This document shows positions 43,519 to 52,993 of a DNA stretch of 64,000 bases, one piece after another. The notes beneath the pieces were generated by a model. That model was not told where the DNA came from and did not search any database. It saw only the letters and a program-made list of their open reading frames with translations. The first letter of the stretch is position 1; each line of letters opens with the position of its first letter. Both the position numbers and the translations under genes were made by a program. The stretch covers positions 186,001-250,000 of the forward strand of contig NZ_JAJVDH010000002.1 in the NCBI RefSeq assembly GCF_022758145.1, read 5' to 3'. This DNA comes from Pontibacter vulgaris. Its GTDB lineage: Bacteria; Bacteroidota; Bacteroidia; Cytophagales; Hymenobacteraceae.

Positions 43519-43559
43519 AAAAAAGAAGGCTGCCCCCTTTCTGGGGCAGCCTTCTTTTT
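43519..43559 (+). terminator. Strong terminator after the small ORF
   Basis: AAAAGAAGGCTGCCCC (43521-43536) / GGGGCAGCCTTCTTTT (43543-43558), a 16-bp perfect stem, with T-runs on the plus strand. Confidence 0.92.
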
Positions 43560-43644
43560 CTAAAGATTTTTCTTGTTAACCAGGCAGATGTTTATGCAAA
43601 GCCATAGTTATACTTACTGATTTGCTGCAGACCCTGTTGATATA

Positions 43645-43676
43645 AAAGGCCGTTATACTTGTATAACGGCCTTTCT
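43645..43676. terminator. Terminator of the serine hydrolase gene (possibly bidirectional)
   Basis: AAAGGCCGTTATAC (43645-43658) / GTATAACGGCCTTT (43661-43674), 14-bp perfect stem with a TT loop; it lies about 17 bases past the stop codon of the minus-strand gene at 43693. Confidence 0.88.
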
Positions 43677-43692
43677 TTTCTAATGTGTTTAT

Positions 43693-45279
43693 TTACAAAA
43701 CAGCAGGTTTGACTTTCGTAAATTCCAGTTCTTCAAAATTGAAGTCAGGGTTATCAGAGTCGAGGCGCATTTGGGCTACTTTACCATTTGCGTCCATCAA
43801 AAAGCGGACGCGGGTAGGAGTTAGCAATGCAAAATCGTTTTTCCAGTCCAGGTCAAAAATGTCGTGCTGCCAGTGAGCGAGGGTACCGCCCAGAGATGGT
43901 GCTGGTACCATTTGCAATACCAGTTTGCCATTTTGTACAACTATGGTAGCATCTCCGTAAAGCGGGCTGTTGTAAGTGCCGGCGTAATCTTCTAAAGCCA
44001 TACTTGGTTTACTTTTACGCACCTTTTCTTTAGGCGCTTTTGCAAGGGCTTCCTGTTGCGCTTTTCTTGCTTTTGCTGCATTATCCAAAGCAAACTGGCT
44101 CCAGTCGCGGCCATTCTGCACACCAAACAACTGGTCTAAAGTATAGTTGGCAATAGGTGCCATAATGCTGCTCATGCTATTGGTCAGGATCACAATTCCC
44201 AAACCTTCTTCCGGTACCAAAACTGTACGGCTGTTCATGCCTTCGTGCCCGCCACTGTGGTTAACTACTTTGCGCCCCTGGTAGTCGGTCATCATCCAGC
44301 CCAGGCCTGCGGCAGAAAAATGTGTAGAGGGTGTGATCTCTTCAGCTTGTTTAGAAATTGGTAGTGGGTTATGGGCTGTCCACATATAACGGCTGGCGTT
44401 CTCGCTGAAAATGCGCTTGCCTTTGTAAGTGCCACGGTTTAGCTGCAGGCGCAGCCATTGGGCTTGCTGGTTGGCACTAGTGAAAATACCGGCGGCTGGG
44501 TTCCAGTTATCCCATGGCATAAACGTAGTGGCATACGGGTTGCGCTTCTCATCATAACCATGCGGAGATGCTACGTTATCTTTGCCGGCAAGCTCTGTTA
44601 CTGAAGTATAGGAACGGCTCATGCCAAGCGGCGCAAAAAAACGTTCTTTCACGAATGCTTCCCAAGGCTTACCAGATACAGCTTCCACCACCTCTCCGGC
44701 GGCAATAAACATCAGGTTAGAATAGCCATAGCCATCCCGGAAACCATAAGCGGGCTGCAGGTAACGGGCGCGTTCCAGAATCTGGCGGCGGCTATAGGTG
44801 GTGTTATACCAGAGCAGGTCGCCGGCATACGTGGTAAAGCCTACACGGTGGCTCAGCAAGTCTTCTATGGTCAGGTTTTCGGTAACGTATGGGCTGTACA
44901 ACTGCAGGTATGGCAGGTACTTTTTCACCGGGTCGTTCCACTTAATTTTGCCTTCGTCTACCAGAATGGCCAGTGCAGCAGCCGTGTAAGCTTTGGAGTT
45001 AGATGCAATACCAAAAATAGTATTGCCATCTACGGTGCCGCCGGTTTTAATATTCTGAACACCGTAGCCTTTGGAAAAAATAACAGAATCGTTTTTCACA
45101 ATGGCAATGGACATGCCCGGTACGTTCCAGTCTTTTAAAGCTTTCTGGTAATAAGCATCGAGCTTGCTGAGAGTTGCAGCAGTATTGGTCTGCTGGGCTA
45201 TAGCACCTTGCTGAAGTAGCAGAGCTGCCAGAAGCAGAAAGAAACTCCGGAAAGTGAGGATTGTATTTTTGTTGATCAT
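43693..45279 (-). CDS. Beta-lactamase-family serine hydrolase
   Basis: A 528-residue exported protein with a signal peptide (ends QQGAIAQQ). The class C/AmpC-like domain has SxxK at 93-96 (SNSK), YxN as YSN at 186-188 and the HSGG triad piece at 341-344. After about residue 420 comes a C-terminal lipocalin-like barrel (PSMALEDYAGTYNSPLYGDA), as in the DUF3471-containing esterases/peptidases. Likely a peptidase or esterase; not necessarily a beta-lactamase in activity. Alone on the minus strand. Confidence 0.88.
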   Translation of the reverse strand: MINKNTILTFRSFFLLLAALLLQQGAIAQQTNTAATLSKLDAYYQKALKDWNVPGMSIAIVKNDSVIFSKGYGVQNIKTGGTVDGNTIFGIASNSKAYTAAALAILVDEGKIKWNDPVKKYLPYLQLYSPYVTENLTIEDLLSHRVGFTTYAGDLLWYNTTYSRRQILERARYLQPAYGFRDGYGYSNLMFIAAGEVVEAVSGKPWEAFVKERFFAPLGMSRSYTSVTELAGKDNVASPHGYDEKRNPYATTFMPWDNWNPAAGIFTSANQQAQWLRLQLNRGTYKGKRIFSENASRYMWTAHNPLPISKQAEEITPSTHFSAAGLGWMMTDYQGRKVVNHSGGHEGMNSRTVLVPEEGLGIVILTNSMSSIMAPIANYTLDQLFGVQNGRDWSQFALDNAAKARKAQQEALAKAPKEKVRKSKPSMALEDYAGTYNSPLYGDATIVVQNGKLVLQMVPAPSLGGTLAHWQHDIFDLDWKNDFALLTPTRVRFLMDANGKVAQMRLDSDNPDFNFEELEFTKVKPAVL

Positions 45280-45422
45280 GTATATGTAGCTGTTTGTATG
45301 GCAGCAAGATAGTTAGGATAGCCCAAATGGCAAAAGGGGTTTTTAATAGGATTGAATTGAATAAGCCAAATGGCGTTTATACTTTGGCAAATCTGAGATT
45401 AGCTGCTGATTTAACTACAGAT

Positions 45423-46442
45423 TTATACTTTATGCAGGCTCCAGATGCTTTTTGTGTCTGGCAGAAGCAGCGCATCTCCTTCCTCGCGTGGCTTGTGCGT
45501 GCCTTTCTGGTATTCTTCCTGCTCCATTTTCAGGCGCTGCCGCTCTTCCTCTGATATATCAGTTGCAAAAGGCTTGAACTCGGGCTGGCCGGCATCTACC
45601 CATGCCGTAAACCAATAACTGGCTACAGTACGAATTGCCAGGCGCATCTGCCGTTCTATCTGGCCGTTCAACTGTTTATGGTAATTTTCAGAAAACTCCC
45701 GCGAGTATACCTTGGTGGTTTGGTTGTTGCGAAGCTCAAAACTATACTTTTTGTCTTCTGCATAAGCTCTGGTCAGTTCCCGCTCAAAAGTTAATACAGA
45801 ATCCAGGGCTAGGTGTGCGCTGGTAACCAGTTCCCATGCTTTTAGCTGCGGTTGCTCTATGTAAGTAGCTTGCCCTGTAAAGAAATCATAGTTAGCAGAC
45901 AGCAACTCCGGCAGCCTTGATTCCCAAAAACCATGTATGCCATGTTGCCCTGTCAGTTGCCCGTTATAGTTGTGGGTGGTATGTAGGGGTACGCAGGCAT
46001 CAGCTATGTAATGGCCCAGGTCAGCAGATAAGCGCAGTACGCGGTCCAGGTTTCGTTCTTTAAATGCCTGTGTGAGTTGGTACTTCATCAGGTTTATATG
46101 CCAGGGTACAATGCCATAAGCCTGAAGCGTATCTTCGGTATACTTTGCTACAGCATCGGGCCAGAAGCGCGGCATTTTGTAGATGGCACTGTCGCCGTAC
46201 ACGTCTATATCTATGTAGTGCCTGGCAGCTTCGCCCTCCACCGCATAGCGGCGTTTATCTGGGTTTACAGCATTTTCTGTGATGTAGCGGATGTGTTTTT
46301 TGTAAAAGCCGATCATCTCGGGCGGAAGTGAAAACACTGCCAGCCGGTTGATGCGCTGGTGTGCATAAAAACCCCAGGAATAACCCTGTAAAGGCAGCAA
46401 AATTGCAAAAAGTATAAGTATAACTTTTAAAGGTCGGGCCAT
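45423..46442 (-). CDS. Zinc-dependent phospholipase C/S1-P1 nuclease-like protein
   Basis: A 339-residue exported protein. Signal peptide 1-22, after which the mature chain starts WGFYAHQRIN with the N-terminal Trp23 and His28 expected of the zinc-dependent phospholipase C fold. The metal-site histidines are seen in ARHYIDID, DLGHYIADACVPLHTT and GQHGIHGFWE. The long C-terminal part is helical and charged. Substrate unknown: phospholipid or nucleic acid. Confidence 0.82.
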   Translation of the reverse strand: MARPLKVILILFAILLPLQGYSWGFYAHQRINRLAVFSLPPEMIGFYKKHIRYITENAVNPDKRRYAVEGEAARHYIDIDVYGDSAIYKMPRFWPDAVAKYTEDTLQAYGIVPWHINLMKYQLTQAFKERNLDRVLRLSADLGHYIADACVPLHTTHNYNGQLTGQHGIHGFWESRLPELLSANYDFFTGQATYIEQPQLKAWELVTSAHLALDSVLTFERELTRAYAEDKKYSFELRNNQTTKVYSREFSENYHKQLNGQIERQMRLAIRTVASYWFTAWVDAGQPEFKPFATDISEEERQRLKMEQEEYQKGTHKPREEGDALLLPDTKSIWSLHKV

Positions 46443-47085
46443 ACCTGCCGTGTACGAAACATAACTATAAGTTGATTTTGGAACTGCTTTATTCTTTACG
46501 CGGGAGGCTGTTTATACTTAAGGACTATAGTTGTAAGGCAGAAACAGATTACGGACATCAATAAGTATAGGTAGGGCTTTTGTTATTAACTTATGACTTT
46601 GATCATCATAGATAAATAGCTTAACCTATGCTTTTGAAACCAGTTAAATAATGGATTAATGATTAACAGAAAACCCGCTCTGCTGATGAAGTTATAACCG
46701 TAACCCAAAACCAGTACATCAATTTTGTGGAGTCGGCTACGTTCAGGTTTTTTGTGGATGTGTGGTTGTTGGTTGCCCATTAGCTGGAACTGGACACTCC
46801 TATTTAGGTGGAGTACAAAACTGTTCTTGAAAACTAATAGTATTGAAATGAAAAACAAATAACGCATTACAACCTTGCCTTTACGGAAGCTACATTACAG
46901 CAAAGCAGGTCCGAGAGCGGCAATTTGTAAACCCATACGAAATACAGAACCGGCAAAATAACATAAACCCTACTTTGGAGTTATGAAATCAGATGAATGG
47001 GCTTTCTGTTAACACCAACAACATTAAGAAAGGACTAACTGGTAATACGGATCAATAATAAGTCAAATTGTAAGCAGATCTACAA
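46443..47085. other. Long gap with no confident gene
   Basis: AT-rich and low in signal. The only minus-strand ORF (46586-46867, 93 codons) has no recognised family, no clear start signal and an odd hydrophobic/basic mix. It may be a decayed gene. No tRNA, terminator or repeat was recognised except AAGTATA-type words. Confidence 0.45.
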
Positions 47086-47466
47086 ATGAACAGGCAAGAA
47101 GCTACTCTTTTACAGGGAATTGATACCATAATTGTTCGTGTCAGTAACCTGGAAACCTCCAAAAACTGGTATCAGGATAATTTAGGTTTTGGCCTGCTTT
47201 GGCATGACCCTGTTACGAAGCTTGCAATTCTGGATACTAATGGGCCTACCAGCCTGACACTGTGGCAAACAGATAAAAAAGTAGAAGCTGATAAGGACAC
47301 TGCTTCTTTCCCAATCTTTAAGACAGTGGATGCAGTTAGCCTCAGACAAGATCTTCTTCAAAAAGGCTTAGCTGTAGAAGAAATAATGCAGGATAATTAT
47401 GTGAAATATTTCTTGTTCTTCGATCCTGATGGCAATGTGCTGGAGGCTTGCGAAGTGCTGGGTTAA
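47086..47466 (+). CDS. VOC (glyoxalase/dioxygenase) superfamily protein
   Basis: A 126-residue single-domain VOC protein: IDTIIVRVSNLETSKNWYQD, DNLGFGLLW, then FLFFDPDGNVLEACEV at the C-terminus, with a conserved Glu near the end. Metal ligands cannot be assigned with confidence. Substrate unknown. Stands alone. Confidence 0.82.
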   Translation: MNRQEATLLQGIDTIIVRVSNLETSKNWYQDNLGFGLLWHDPVTKLAILDTNGPTSLTLWQTDKKVEADKDTASFPIFKTVDAVSLRQDLLQKGLAVEEIMQDNYVKYFLFFDPDGNVLEACEVLG

Positions 47467-47653
47467 TGAATTTACATACAGTATGGGGTTTTGGGATGTA
47501 GGTTAGGCCATGCAATTCGCCTTAGTTCATACTATCAGCCCGGTTATTTAAGCAAACAGAGTAGCTATAAGTATGTAAAGACAACATTTGCCGTAGCGCG
47601 ACGATATACTATAAATCCGTGAAAATATTGGCTTTATAAATTATAGGATCGCT

Positions 47654-48037
47654 ATGGAACACAAGTCTGCTACTGATTTGGTTAAAGATGCCAAACAGCA
47701 AATTGAAAACCTCTCGCCGGACCAGGTGAACGAAGAGTTGTCGAAAGGCAATGCGACTTTAATTGATATTCGCGAACGCGAGGAACTGGAACAAAACGGC
47801 AGTATTCCGGGCTCCGTACATGCGCCACGTGGCATGCTCGAGTTTTATGCCGATTCTACATTACCTTACCACCGGCCAGAGTTTGACAAAAACAAGCGGC
47901 TGATCTTGCATTGCGCCTCGGGCGGGCGTTCTGCTCTGGCTACATCTACTTTAAAGCAAATGGGTTATAATAATGTTGCCCACCTGGATGGTGGCTTAAA
48001 AGCGTGGGTAGAATCTGGCAAAGCGGTTACCAAATAA
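47654..48037 (+). CDS. Rhodanese-domain protein
   Basis: A 127-residue protein with a single rhodanese domain: LIDIREREELEQNGSIPGS, then the active-site loop CASGGRS with Cys87 as the persulphide-carrying residue, then NVAHLDGGLKAW. A helix of about 30 residues precedes the domain. Likely cytoplasmic sulphur carrier/transferase; partner unknown. Strong terminator follows. Confidence 0.9.
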   Translation: MEHKSATDLVKDAKQQIENLSPDQVNEELSKGNATLIDIREREELEQNGSIPGSVHAPRGMLEFYADSTLPYHRPEFDKNKRLILHCASGGRSALATSTLKQMGYNNVAHLDGGLKAWVESGKAVTK

Positions 48038-48076
48038 ATAAAAGTATTAACCTGATTTTATCAGAATATATAAACC

Positions 48077-48112
48077 AAAACGGCCTGCTATAAAACTATA
48101 GCAGGCCGTTTT
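48077..48112. terminator. Bidirectional terminator between the rhodanese gene and def
   Basis: AAAACGGCCTGCTATA (48077-48092) / TATAGCAGGCCGTTTT (48097-48112), a 16-bp perfect stem with an AAAC loop; followed by TATACTT. Confidence 0.92.
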
Positions 48113-48133
48113 TATACTTCGTAAACTAAAAAC

Positions 48134-48703
48134 TTAGCGGCGTCTGTCTACCGCCGGGAACTTCATGCGGTAATCGGCGTCTACTTCGCCTTTCGATATT
48201 TTGGTAAGCTTGTTCTTGATCAGGCGCTTTTTCAGGCCGTTCAAGTGGTCGGTGAACAGGATGCCTTCGATGTGGTCGTACTCGTGCTGGATAACACGGG
48301 CAGTCATGCCATCATAGGTATCGGTATGCTCATTCCATTCTTCATCAAAATATCGGATAACAATGCGCTCTGGGCGGTAAACCATTTCGCGCACGCCCGG
48401 TATGCTCAAGCAGCCTTCTTCAAAACCCCATTCTTCGCCATCCTCTTCAATAATCTCCGGGTTAATAAATGCCTTTTTCACACCCTTACCTTCGTCTTCA
48501 TCATCCATCATCGGCTCTGAGTCAATTACAAACAGGCGGATGCTTTTGCTTATCTGCGGGGCAGCCAGGCCAACGCCATGGGCATGGTACATGGTGGCAA
48601 ACATATCCTCGATCAGTTCCTGCAGGTTCTCATAATTCTGCGGAATATCCTGGGCAACTTCCTTTAGTACAGGGTCGCCGTAGGCGGTAATAGGGTAAAT
48701 CAT
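48134..48703 (-). CDS. def: Peptide deformylase
   Basis: A 189-residue metalloenzyme that removes the formyl group from new proteins. The three family motifs are intact: HGVGLAAPQ (about 42-50), EGCLSIPG with the metal-binding Cys, and QHEYDHIEG with the two metal-binding His and catalytic Glu. Its ATG overlaps the end of ruvX by four bases, so translation is coupled. Confidence 0.97.
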   Translation of the reverse strand: MIYPITAYGDPVLKEVAQDIPQNYENLQELIEDMFATMYHAHGVGLAAPQISKSIRLFVIDSEPMMDDEDEGKGVKKAFINPEIIEEDGEEWGFEEGCLSIPGVREMVYRPERIVIRYFDEEWNEHTDTYDGMTARVIQHEYDHIEGILFTDHLNGLKKRLIKNKLTKISKGEVDADYRMKFPAVDRRR

Positions 48704-49116
48704 ATCGCTTTGCTTTCTAAATACGATTGTAAAATAATGGCAGCACTTACACGGTCTACTGTGGCTTTGTCCTGGCGGGCCATTTTTTTAAGGCCACCGG
48801 CCAGCATTGCTTTTTTTGCCATACTCGATGTAAAACGCTCGTCCACGGTATGCACCGGTATAGCCGGAAACTCCTTCTGTAGCTTGCGCACAAACCCGAT
48901 CACATGCTGCGTGGCATCGGTTGGTTCACCTGTCAGGCGCTTGGGCATACCTACCACAAAAGCATCCACAGGCTCGCGCTGCACATAGTCTTTCAGGTAT
49001 GTAAACACATCTTTGGCATGAACGGTTTCTAACGGATTGGCGATCATCTGCAGCACATCGGTAACTGCAATGCCCACCCGTTTATTCCCGTAATCAACTG
49101 CCAGTATTCTGCCCAT
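48700..49116 (-). CDS. ruvX: RuvX/YqgF Holliday junction resolvase-like protein
   Basis: A 138-residue RNase H-fold protein starting MGRILAVDYGNKRVGIAV with the catalytic-type Asp8, then DAFVVGMPKRLTGE and VDERFTSSMAKK. Implicated in pre-16S rRNA processing and recombination in other bacteria. First gene of a ruvX-def operon, sharing a four-base overlap. Confidence 0.95.
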   Translation of the reverse strand: MGRILAVDYGNKRVGIAVTDVLQMIANPLETVHAKDVFTYLKDYVQREPVDAFVVGMPKRLTGEPTDATQHVIGFVRKLQKEFPAIPVHTVDERFTSSMAKKAMLAGGLKKMARQDKATVDRVSAAIILQSYLESKAI

Positions 49117-49148
49117 AGTTTTTTTGGCAAATGTGCCATTCTAAACTG

Positions 49149-49156
49149 CAAAGGTA
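49149..49156 (-). promoter_or_regulatory. -7 promoter box for ruvX-def
   Basis: Read on the minus strand: TACCTTTG, 32 bases before the ruvX ATG. Confidence 0.5.
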
Positions 49157-49401
49157 GCATATTTATTCGGATAAGATGCTGCTACTGTAGCTGTGGCACT
49201 ATGCTTGATAGGATAAATACAAGTATAATTTGCCTAACCGAACAAAGTATAGTGCTTTAGGTGTTTAAATTAAAACTTACTGCAAGCTGCTCTGGTAAAA
49301 GGAGTTAGGGTTGGTGTTAAGTATAAACAGTAATTTTTATAACAGGAGAGGCTCCCGAAAGCGATTCCTACCCTTTATATTTAACCATATTTACTAAAGA
49401 T

Positions 49402-51078
49402 ATGAGCGAGGAAATAAAACATACGGCAGAGCAGGAGGGCCACCCGCATAAGCAGCGTAACACGTTGTTTCAGGTGCGCTTGCCGCTATACATTGCTATG
49501 GCACTGGTTGTGGGCGTGCTGATAGGGGCAAACACCTTTTCACCCTCGGGCAATAACCCGCAAAGCACTGCCAAAGGTTACCTGAAGTTCCGCGATATCC
49601 TAAGCTATATTGACCGCGATTATGTTGATACCGTGGACATTGAAAAGCTTTCGGACTACGCCATCACTAAAATGCTCGAGAAGCTGGACCCGCATACTTC
49701 TTACATTCCTGCAGAAGAGTTAGCCATGGCCAGATCTTACCTGGAAGGCGATTTCGAAGGCATTGGTGTAGAGTTCAATATCTTTAAAGATACTATTTAT
49801 GTGATCACACCTTTAAGCGGTGGCCCATCGGAAGCGGCAGGTATACAGGCCGGTGATAAGATCATAAAAGTAGATGGCAAGAACCTGGCAGGCGTAGGTA
49901 TTACAAATGAAATGGTATTTAAGCACCTGCGTGGGGCAGAAGGTACCAAAGTAAACCTGAGCATTCTGCGCAAAGGCAGTAGCAAACCGCTTACATTTAA
50001 CTTACAGCGCAATAAAATACCTACCTCATCAGTAGATGTTAGCTACATGGTAAATGCCAATACCGGCTACATTAAAGTGAGCCGTTTTTCGGCCAATACT
50101 TTTGATGAGTTTAAGCAGGCGCTTACATCGCTGAAGAAGAAAGGCATGCAGCAGCTTATACTTGACCTGCGCGGCAACCCCGGTGGCTACATGGACCACG
50201 CCACCCGCATGGCCGATGAGTTTATTGCCGGTGATAAGCTTATAGTTTATACCGATGGCAAAGGCACCAAGTATGATTCTAAAACACATGCCCGCACAAA
50301 AGGCGATTTCGAAAACGGTAGCCTTATAGTATTAGTGGATGAAGGCAGCGCTTCGGCTTCGGAGATTGTGGCAGGCGCCCTGCAGGATAATGACCGTGCA
50401 CTTATAGTTGGCCGCCGTTCGTTTGGTAAAGGCCTGGTGCAAATGCCGATTCCGTTAAACGATGGCTCCGAGCTGCGCCTGACAATTTCACGTTACTACA
50501 CACCAAGCGGCCGCTCTATTCAGAAATCTTATGTAGATGGTGCAGAGAAGTATGAGCAGGATATGTTGCAGCGATTTGAGCGCGGTGAGTATTTTCACCC
50601 GGATAGCAGCCTGTTTGTAGACTCGTTGAAGTATAAAACAACAAAAGGGCGTGTAGTATATGGCGGCGGCGGTATTATGCCGGATGTATTTGTAGCCCGC
50701 GATACAACAGAGCTTTCAGAATACCTGAGCCAGTTATATACCAAAAATGTTATCCGGGAGTATACTTTAGGCTACTACCGCGATAACCGCAAGAGCCTGG
50801 AGAAAATGTCTTTCGAGCGTTTTAACAAATCGTTTGATGTATCAGATAAAATGCTGCAGGAGCTTGTAAAACTGGCAGGCGAGGAAGGCGTGGTATACAA
50901 CGATGCCCAATTTAAGCGTTCTAAAAACCTGATCCGGAATAACCTGAAGGCATTTATAGCCCGAAGTGTATACGGTAATAAAGGCTTCTTCCCGGTATTG
51001 CATGAGTCGGATGAGGAGTTTCAGCAGGCCCTGAAGCAGTTTGCCCGGGCACAACGCCTGGCAAAAGGTAACTCATAA
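49402..51078 (+). CDS. C-terminal processing peptidase, S41 family
   Basis: A 558-residue membrane-anchored peptidase. The N-terminal segment PLYIAMALVVGVLIGAN (about 28-44) anchors it to the inner membrane, active part outside. A PDZ domain follows (GGPSEAAGIQAGDKIIKVDG, about 135-154). The peptidase domain carries GSASASEIVAGALQD, with Ser318 as the likely nucleophile, and SFGKG, with Lys343 as its base, spaced 25 residues as in CtpA-type proteases. Probably a periplasmic protease. Gene stands alone. Confidence 0.93.
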   Translation: MSEEIKHTAEQEGHPHKQRNTLFQVRLPLYIAMALVVGVLIGANTFSPSGNNPQSTAKGYLKFRDILSYIDRDYVDTVDIEKLSDYAITKMLEKLDPHTSYIPAEELAMARSYLEGDFEGIGVEFNIFKDTIYVITPLSGGPSEAAGIQAGDKIIKVDGKNLAGVGITNEMVFKHLRGAEGTKVNLSILRKGSSKPLTFNLQRNKIPTSSVDVSYMVNANTGYIKVSRFSANTFDEFKQALTSLKKKGMQQLILDLRGNPGGYMDHATRMADEFIAGDKLIVYTDGKGTKYDSKTHARTKGDFENGSLIVLVDEGSASASEIVAGALQDNDRALIVGRRSFGKGLVQMPIPLNDGSELRLTISRYYTPSGRSIQKSYVDGAEKYEQDMLQRFERGEYFHPDSSLFVDSLKYKTTKGRVVYGGGGIMPDVFVARDTTELSEYLSQLYTKNVIREYTLGYYRDNRKSLEKMSFERFNKSFDVSDKMLQELVKLAGEEGVVYNDAQFKRSKNLIRNNLKAFIARSVYGNKGFFPVLHESDEEFQQALKQFARAQRLAKGNS

Positions 51079-51102
51079 ACTATACAGTTTTAATTAGTTG
51101 CT

Positions 51103-51110
51103 TATATTTG
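51103..51110 (+). promoter_or_regulatory. -7 promoter box for hmgA
   Basis: TATATTTG, a perfect TAnnTTTG, 49 bases before the ATG; -33 not evident. Confidence 0.45.
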
Positions 51111-51159
51111 CAAAGCCCCGCTGGGCAGGCAAGTATAACTATAAGCACAGACAAAGCAC

Positions 51160-52359
51160 ATGGCTTATTACCATAAATTAGGAAACATTCCTCATAAAAG
51201 GCACACGCAGTTTCGCCAGCCAGATGGCAGTTTGTACGCTGAGCAGCTGGTGGGTACATTGGGTTTTAGCGGCGTTTCGTCGTTGCTGTATCACATAAAT
51301 CCGCCAACACGTATTGCCCGCATTGGCGAGCCGGTGCCGTATGCTCCTAAAGTGGCAGCAGGTATAAAACTGGCACCGCACCACCTGCGCACGCTGGATG
51401 TGAAAACCACAGGCACCGATTACCTGAGCGCCCGCAAAACCATGATGCTGAACAACGATGTTGCCATTAGTATCTGCAATCCATCGGAGTTGGAGATGAG
51501 CTACTCCTATAAAAACGGACAGGCCGATGAAGTAGTGTTTGTGCATGAAGGAAGTGGCGTGCTGTTGTCGCAAATGGGCAAGCTGGAGTTCCGGGAAGGC
51601 GACTACATTGTAATTCCGCGTACTATTATCCACCAGTTTAAATTTAACGAAGGCCCGGTACGCTTACTGGTAATCGAATCTTTCAGCCCGATTGAAACGC
51701 CACGCCGCTACCGCAACCACTTTGGCCAGCTGCTGGAGCACTCACCATTTTGTGAGCGTGATATCAGGGCACCGCACGAGCTGATCGAGTTTGAAGCCGG
51801 CGGCGAGCACCTGGTACAGATCAAAAAAGATGGCATGCTGCACCAGTATCACTATGAGTTCAGCCCGTTTGATGTTGTTGGCTGGGATGGTTATTTCTAC
51901 CCGTACGCGTTCTCTATTTATGATTTTGAACCGATAACAGGCCGCGTGCATCAGCCACCTCCCGTACACCAGAACTTTGAGGCGCACAACTTTGTGATCT
52001 GCTCGTTTGTGCCACGCTTGTTCGATTATCACCCGGAAGCTATACCTGCGCCATACAACCACTCTAACGTAGACTCTGACGAGGTGCTATACTATGTGGC
52101 TGGCGACTTTATGAGCCGAAAAGGCGTAGACCGCGCTTCGTTTACGGTGCACCCTGGAGGTATTCCGCATGGGCCGCACCCGGGCACAGTAGAGGCAAGT
52201 ATAGGCAAAAAGGAAACGCATGAATATGCCGTAATGATTGATACTTTTAAGCCACTACACCTGACCGAAGAAGCAGTAGCTTACATGGATAAGAATTACC
52301 CGATGAGCTGGAATGAGAATCATCCGAATCCGCCACGCTCTGCCGATATGTTCGACTAA
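51160..52359 (+). CDS. hmgA: Homogentisate 1,2-dioxygenase
   Basis: A 399-residue cupin-type Fe(II) dioxygenase that opens homogentisate to maleylacetoacetate in tyrosine/phenylalanine breakdown. The sequence start YYHKLGNIPHKRHTQFRQPD is typical. Likely iron ligands are His301, Glu308 and His337 (in GIPHGPH). It is the shorter bacterial form. It probably leads a transcript with the lipoprotein and GroES-like genes, since no terminator is seen before 53419. Confidence 0.94.
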   Translation: MAYYHKLGNIPHKRHTQFRQPDGSLYAEQLVGTLGFSGVSSLLYHINPPTRIARIGEPVPYAPKVAAGIKLAPHHLRTLDVKTTGTDYLSARKTMMLNNDVAISICNPSELEMSYSYKNGQADEVVFVHEGSGVLLSQMGKLEFREGDYIVIPRTIIHQFKFNEGPVRLLVIESFSPIETPRRYRNHFGQLLEHSPFCERDIRAPHELIEFEAGGEHLVQIKKDGMLHQYHYEFSPFDVVGWDGYFYPYAFSIYDFEPITGRVHQPPPVHQNFEAHNFVICSFVPRLFDYHPEAIPAPYNHSNVDSDEVLYYVAGDFMSRKGVDRASFTVHPGGIPHGPHPGTVEASIGKKETHEYAVMIDTFKPLHLTEEAVAYMDKNYPMSWNENHPNPPRSADMFD

Positions 52360-52464
52360 AGTATAAATTTCAGTACAAACCTAACCTTTAGCAAGTGGAG
52401 CAAGTATAGTCATTTTGCTATGTTTATTTTTAATCTATACTTAAATAAATTTACCCTTTACATT

Positions 52465-52992
52465 ATGAAGAAAGCACTTTTTGTGTTGATGGCCTTTGTT
52501 GTATTTTTTGGAACGGCCTGTGAGAAGCTGGATGAATTGCTGACATTCTACATCAACGAAGACGAAACAATTAAAATCGAGTCTAATTTTCCGATTGGCG
52601 CAGTAGTACCCTTAACACCGGTTGCAGTTACGACTAACTCACAGGAAACTTTTAAAAATAACAATACGCGCGCCGAGCTGGTAAAAGATGTAACGCTGAA
52701 CAAACTGACGCTGACAATTTCGGATCCGCAGGGCCAGAACTTCAACTTCCTGAAGAACATCGAAATTTATATCAGCAATTCAGAGAATGGCGATACGCGC
52801 CTGGCTTATCTGGATGAGATACCTCAGAATGTTAGCAGCCTTACTCTGAAGTCTACCAACGCCCAGCTTGATAAATATATTAAGAGCGACTCGTATACTA
52901 TAAAAACAAAGGCTACGCTGGCGAAACCAATTTCGCAGGATATTTCAATAAGAGCAGATATGCGCTTTAAAGTTACAGCTGACCCTATATAA
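52465..52992 (+). CDS. Small lipoprotein of unknown function
   Basis: A 175-residue protein from the ATG at 52465, chosen because it gives a lipoprotein signal (MKKALFVLMAFVVFFGTAC, Cys19) while the 52420 start adds 15 residues before it. The mature part has beta-sandwich-like strands (ELVKDVTLNKLTLTIS, IEIYISNSENGDTRLAYLDE) and no catalytic motif. Ends one base before the next start, so it is probably translated together with the GroES-like gene. Confidence 0.75.
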   Translation: MKKALFVLMAFVVFFGTACEKLDELLTFYINEDETIKIESNFPIGAVVPLTPVAVTTNSQETFKNNNTRAELVKDVTLNKLTLTISDPQGQNFNFLKNIEIYISNSENGDTRLAYLDEIPQNVSSLTLKSTNAQLDKYIKSDSYTIKTKATLAKPISQDISIRADMRFKVTADPI

Positions 52993-52993
52993 C

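Noticed and set aside
43693-45279. Calling the serine hydrolase a true beta-lactamase
   Set aside because: It has the SxxK/YxN motifs of the broad family but a DUF3471-like C-terminal barrel, as in esterases and peptidases; activity is not known.
46586-46867. Minus-strand 93-codon ORF in the 46.4-47.1 kb gap
   Set aside because: No family, poor hydrophobic/basic mix and no start signal; noted as possible remnant only.
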